Source: Gammaproteobacteria bacterium (GTDB lineage Bacteria > Pseudomonadota > Gammaproteobacteria > UBA6429 > Thiohalophilaceae). From it: a stretch of 13,380 nucleotides of DNA. This document shows, piece by piece, positions 12,702-13,380 of the stretch (position 1 is its first letter; the number at the start of each line of letters is the position of its first letter). Below the pieces are notes generated by a model. That model saw only the letters and a list, made by a program, of their open reading frames with translations, was not told the origin of the DNA and did no database searches. The stretch spans positions 1 through 13,380 of the forward strand of contig JAHEIJ010000035.1 in NCBI GenBank assembly GCA_024639445.1, in the 5' to 3' direction. The position numbers and the translations under genes are program-made.

Positions 12702-13380
12702 TCAGTCTTTCCGTGTAGTTTGCCCGTAGGCGGACGCTGAAATCAAGGAAGGCGCCTCGTTCAGGACAAACTCCATGAAAGCCTCTGCCACTGGGGAGAG
12801 GCGCTTGCCCTTGCGGTGCACCACGTACCAGTGGCGCAAAATGGGAAAATCCTCCACATCAAGGATAATCAGACGACCCGCCTCCAGTTCCAGCTCCAGG
12901 GTGTGGATCGAAACAATCCCCAGGCCCAGCCCGGCTTCCACCGCGTGTTTAATCGCCTGGTTACTGGTCATTTCCATCCCCGCGCTAAATTCGACACCAT
13001 GCTCTTTGAAAAACCGCTCCATCGCGATAAAGGTGCCCGAGCCGGGCTCACGTACCACAAAGGTCTCCTGTTCAAGCCGGCTCAGTGAAATACTTTTGCT
13101 GCCTGCCAGCTCATGCTCGGGCGGTGCAATCACCACCAGGGGGTTCTCCATAAAGGCTTCCGCAATTAAATCCCGTCCACCGGGTGGCCTGCCCATAATC
13201 ACCAGATCCTTCTCATTTTGCTCCAGTTGGCGTAGCAAGGCTTCCCGGTTGGTGACATCCAGGCTGAAGCTGGTGTCGGGATAGCGCTTGGCAAACGCCG
13301 CCAACAGGCGTGTTCCAAAATAGTTGGCGGTACTGGCAACCGAGATATCCAGGCGACCGCGCTGTACGCCTTTCAACTGC
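12702..13380 (-). CDS. LysR-family regulator, CbbR-like, missing its N-terminus at the window edge
   Basis: At least 226 residues from the right edge to TGA at 12704-12702. The visible part is the LysR substrate-binding domain (PF03466): GRLDISVASTANYFGTRLLAAF, then NREALLRQLEQNEKDLVIMGRPP and the VREPGSGTF ligand-pocket stretch. These blocks most resemble CbbR-type regulators of the Calvin cycle (VSTAKYFAPRLL..., ...NRE.LL..L...DL.IMG.PP). The winged helix-turn-helix lies beyond 13380, so the TTG at 13376 is not the real start. CbbR relatives also regulate other genes, and no cbb genes are in the window, so the target is unknown. The nearest downstream gene is the DUF3365 haem protein. Confidence 0.88.
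   Translation of the reverse strand, partial: QLKGVQRGRLDISVASTANYFGTRLLAAFAKRYPDTSFSLDVTNREALLRQLEQNEKDLVIMGRPPGGRDLIAEAFMENPLVVIAPPEHELAGSKSISLSRLEQETFVVREPGSGTFIAMERFFKEHGVEFSAGMEMTSNQAIKHAVEAGLGLGIVSIHTLELELEAGRLIILDVEDFPILRHWYVVHRKGKRLSPVAEAFMEFVLNEAPSLISASAYGQTTRKD

Noticed and set aside
1..13380. Mobile elements, CRISPR arrays, tRNA or rRNA genes
   Set aside because: No transposase or integrase genes, no regularly spaced direct repeats and no recognisable structural RNA sequences were seen.

Overview
The window is a chromosomal copper-handling region from what looks like a gammaproteobacterium. Codon use is of moderate GC, the Cus-type efflux system is proteobacterial, and the LysR-type regulator at the right end resembles the CbbR regulators of autotrophs. 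That last point hints at a chemolithoautotroph such as a sulfur oxidiser, but this is weak. No mobile element, CRISPR array, rRNA or tRNA was seen.

Layout. Left end (1-102, minus): the first 34 residues of a metal-transporting P-type ATPase with a GMSCAGC metal-binding motif, cut by the window edge. Divergent from it (290-1980, plus) is a two-gene unit: a DsbD/TauE-like six-helix membrane protein with a His/Met-rich tail, whose stop codon overlaps the start of a sigma-54 enhancer-binding protein that has no N-terminal sensor domain. A strong two-way terminator (2032-2061) separates this from a convergent OprC/NosA-type TonB-dependent copper receptor (2074-4128, minus). The 249-bp gap upstream of the receptor holds a good -24/-12 (sigma-54) promoter and, about 86 bp upstream of the predicted start point, a near-perfect 30-bp palindrome containing TGT-N10-ACA. 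A divergent tonB (4378-5028, plus) follows, ending in a hairpin shared with the convergent DUF302 gene (5085-5474, minus).

The right half is a minus-strand Cu(I)/Ag(I) efflux operon, transcribed as: small secreted Cys/His-rich protein (11561-11953), cusC-like outer-membrane channel, cusB fused to N-terminal HMBD and C-terminal CusF-like metal-binding domains, then cusA. DUF302 may be the last gene of this transcript. Upstream lie a secreted DUF3365 monohaem protein and a LysR regulator cut by the right edge.

Working together: the receptor and TonB would bring copper across the outer membrane. The P-type ATPase would move Cu(I) out of the cytoplasm, and CusCBA with its fused chaperone domain would remove periplasmic Cu(I)/Ag(I). 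The DsbD_2-like protein may serve copper delivery or cuproenzyme assembly. The most interesting inference is that the sensorless sigma-54 activator, coupled to this membrane protein, switches on the copper receptor next door through the palindrome and the -24/-12 promoter. The motifs are visible in the sequence, but the regulatory link is not proven.
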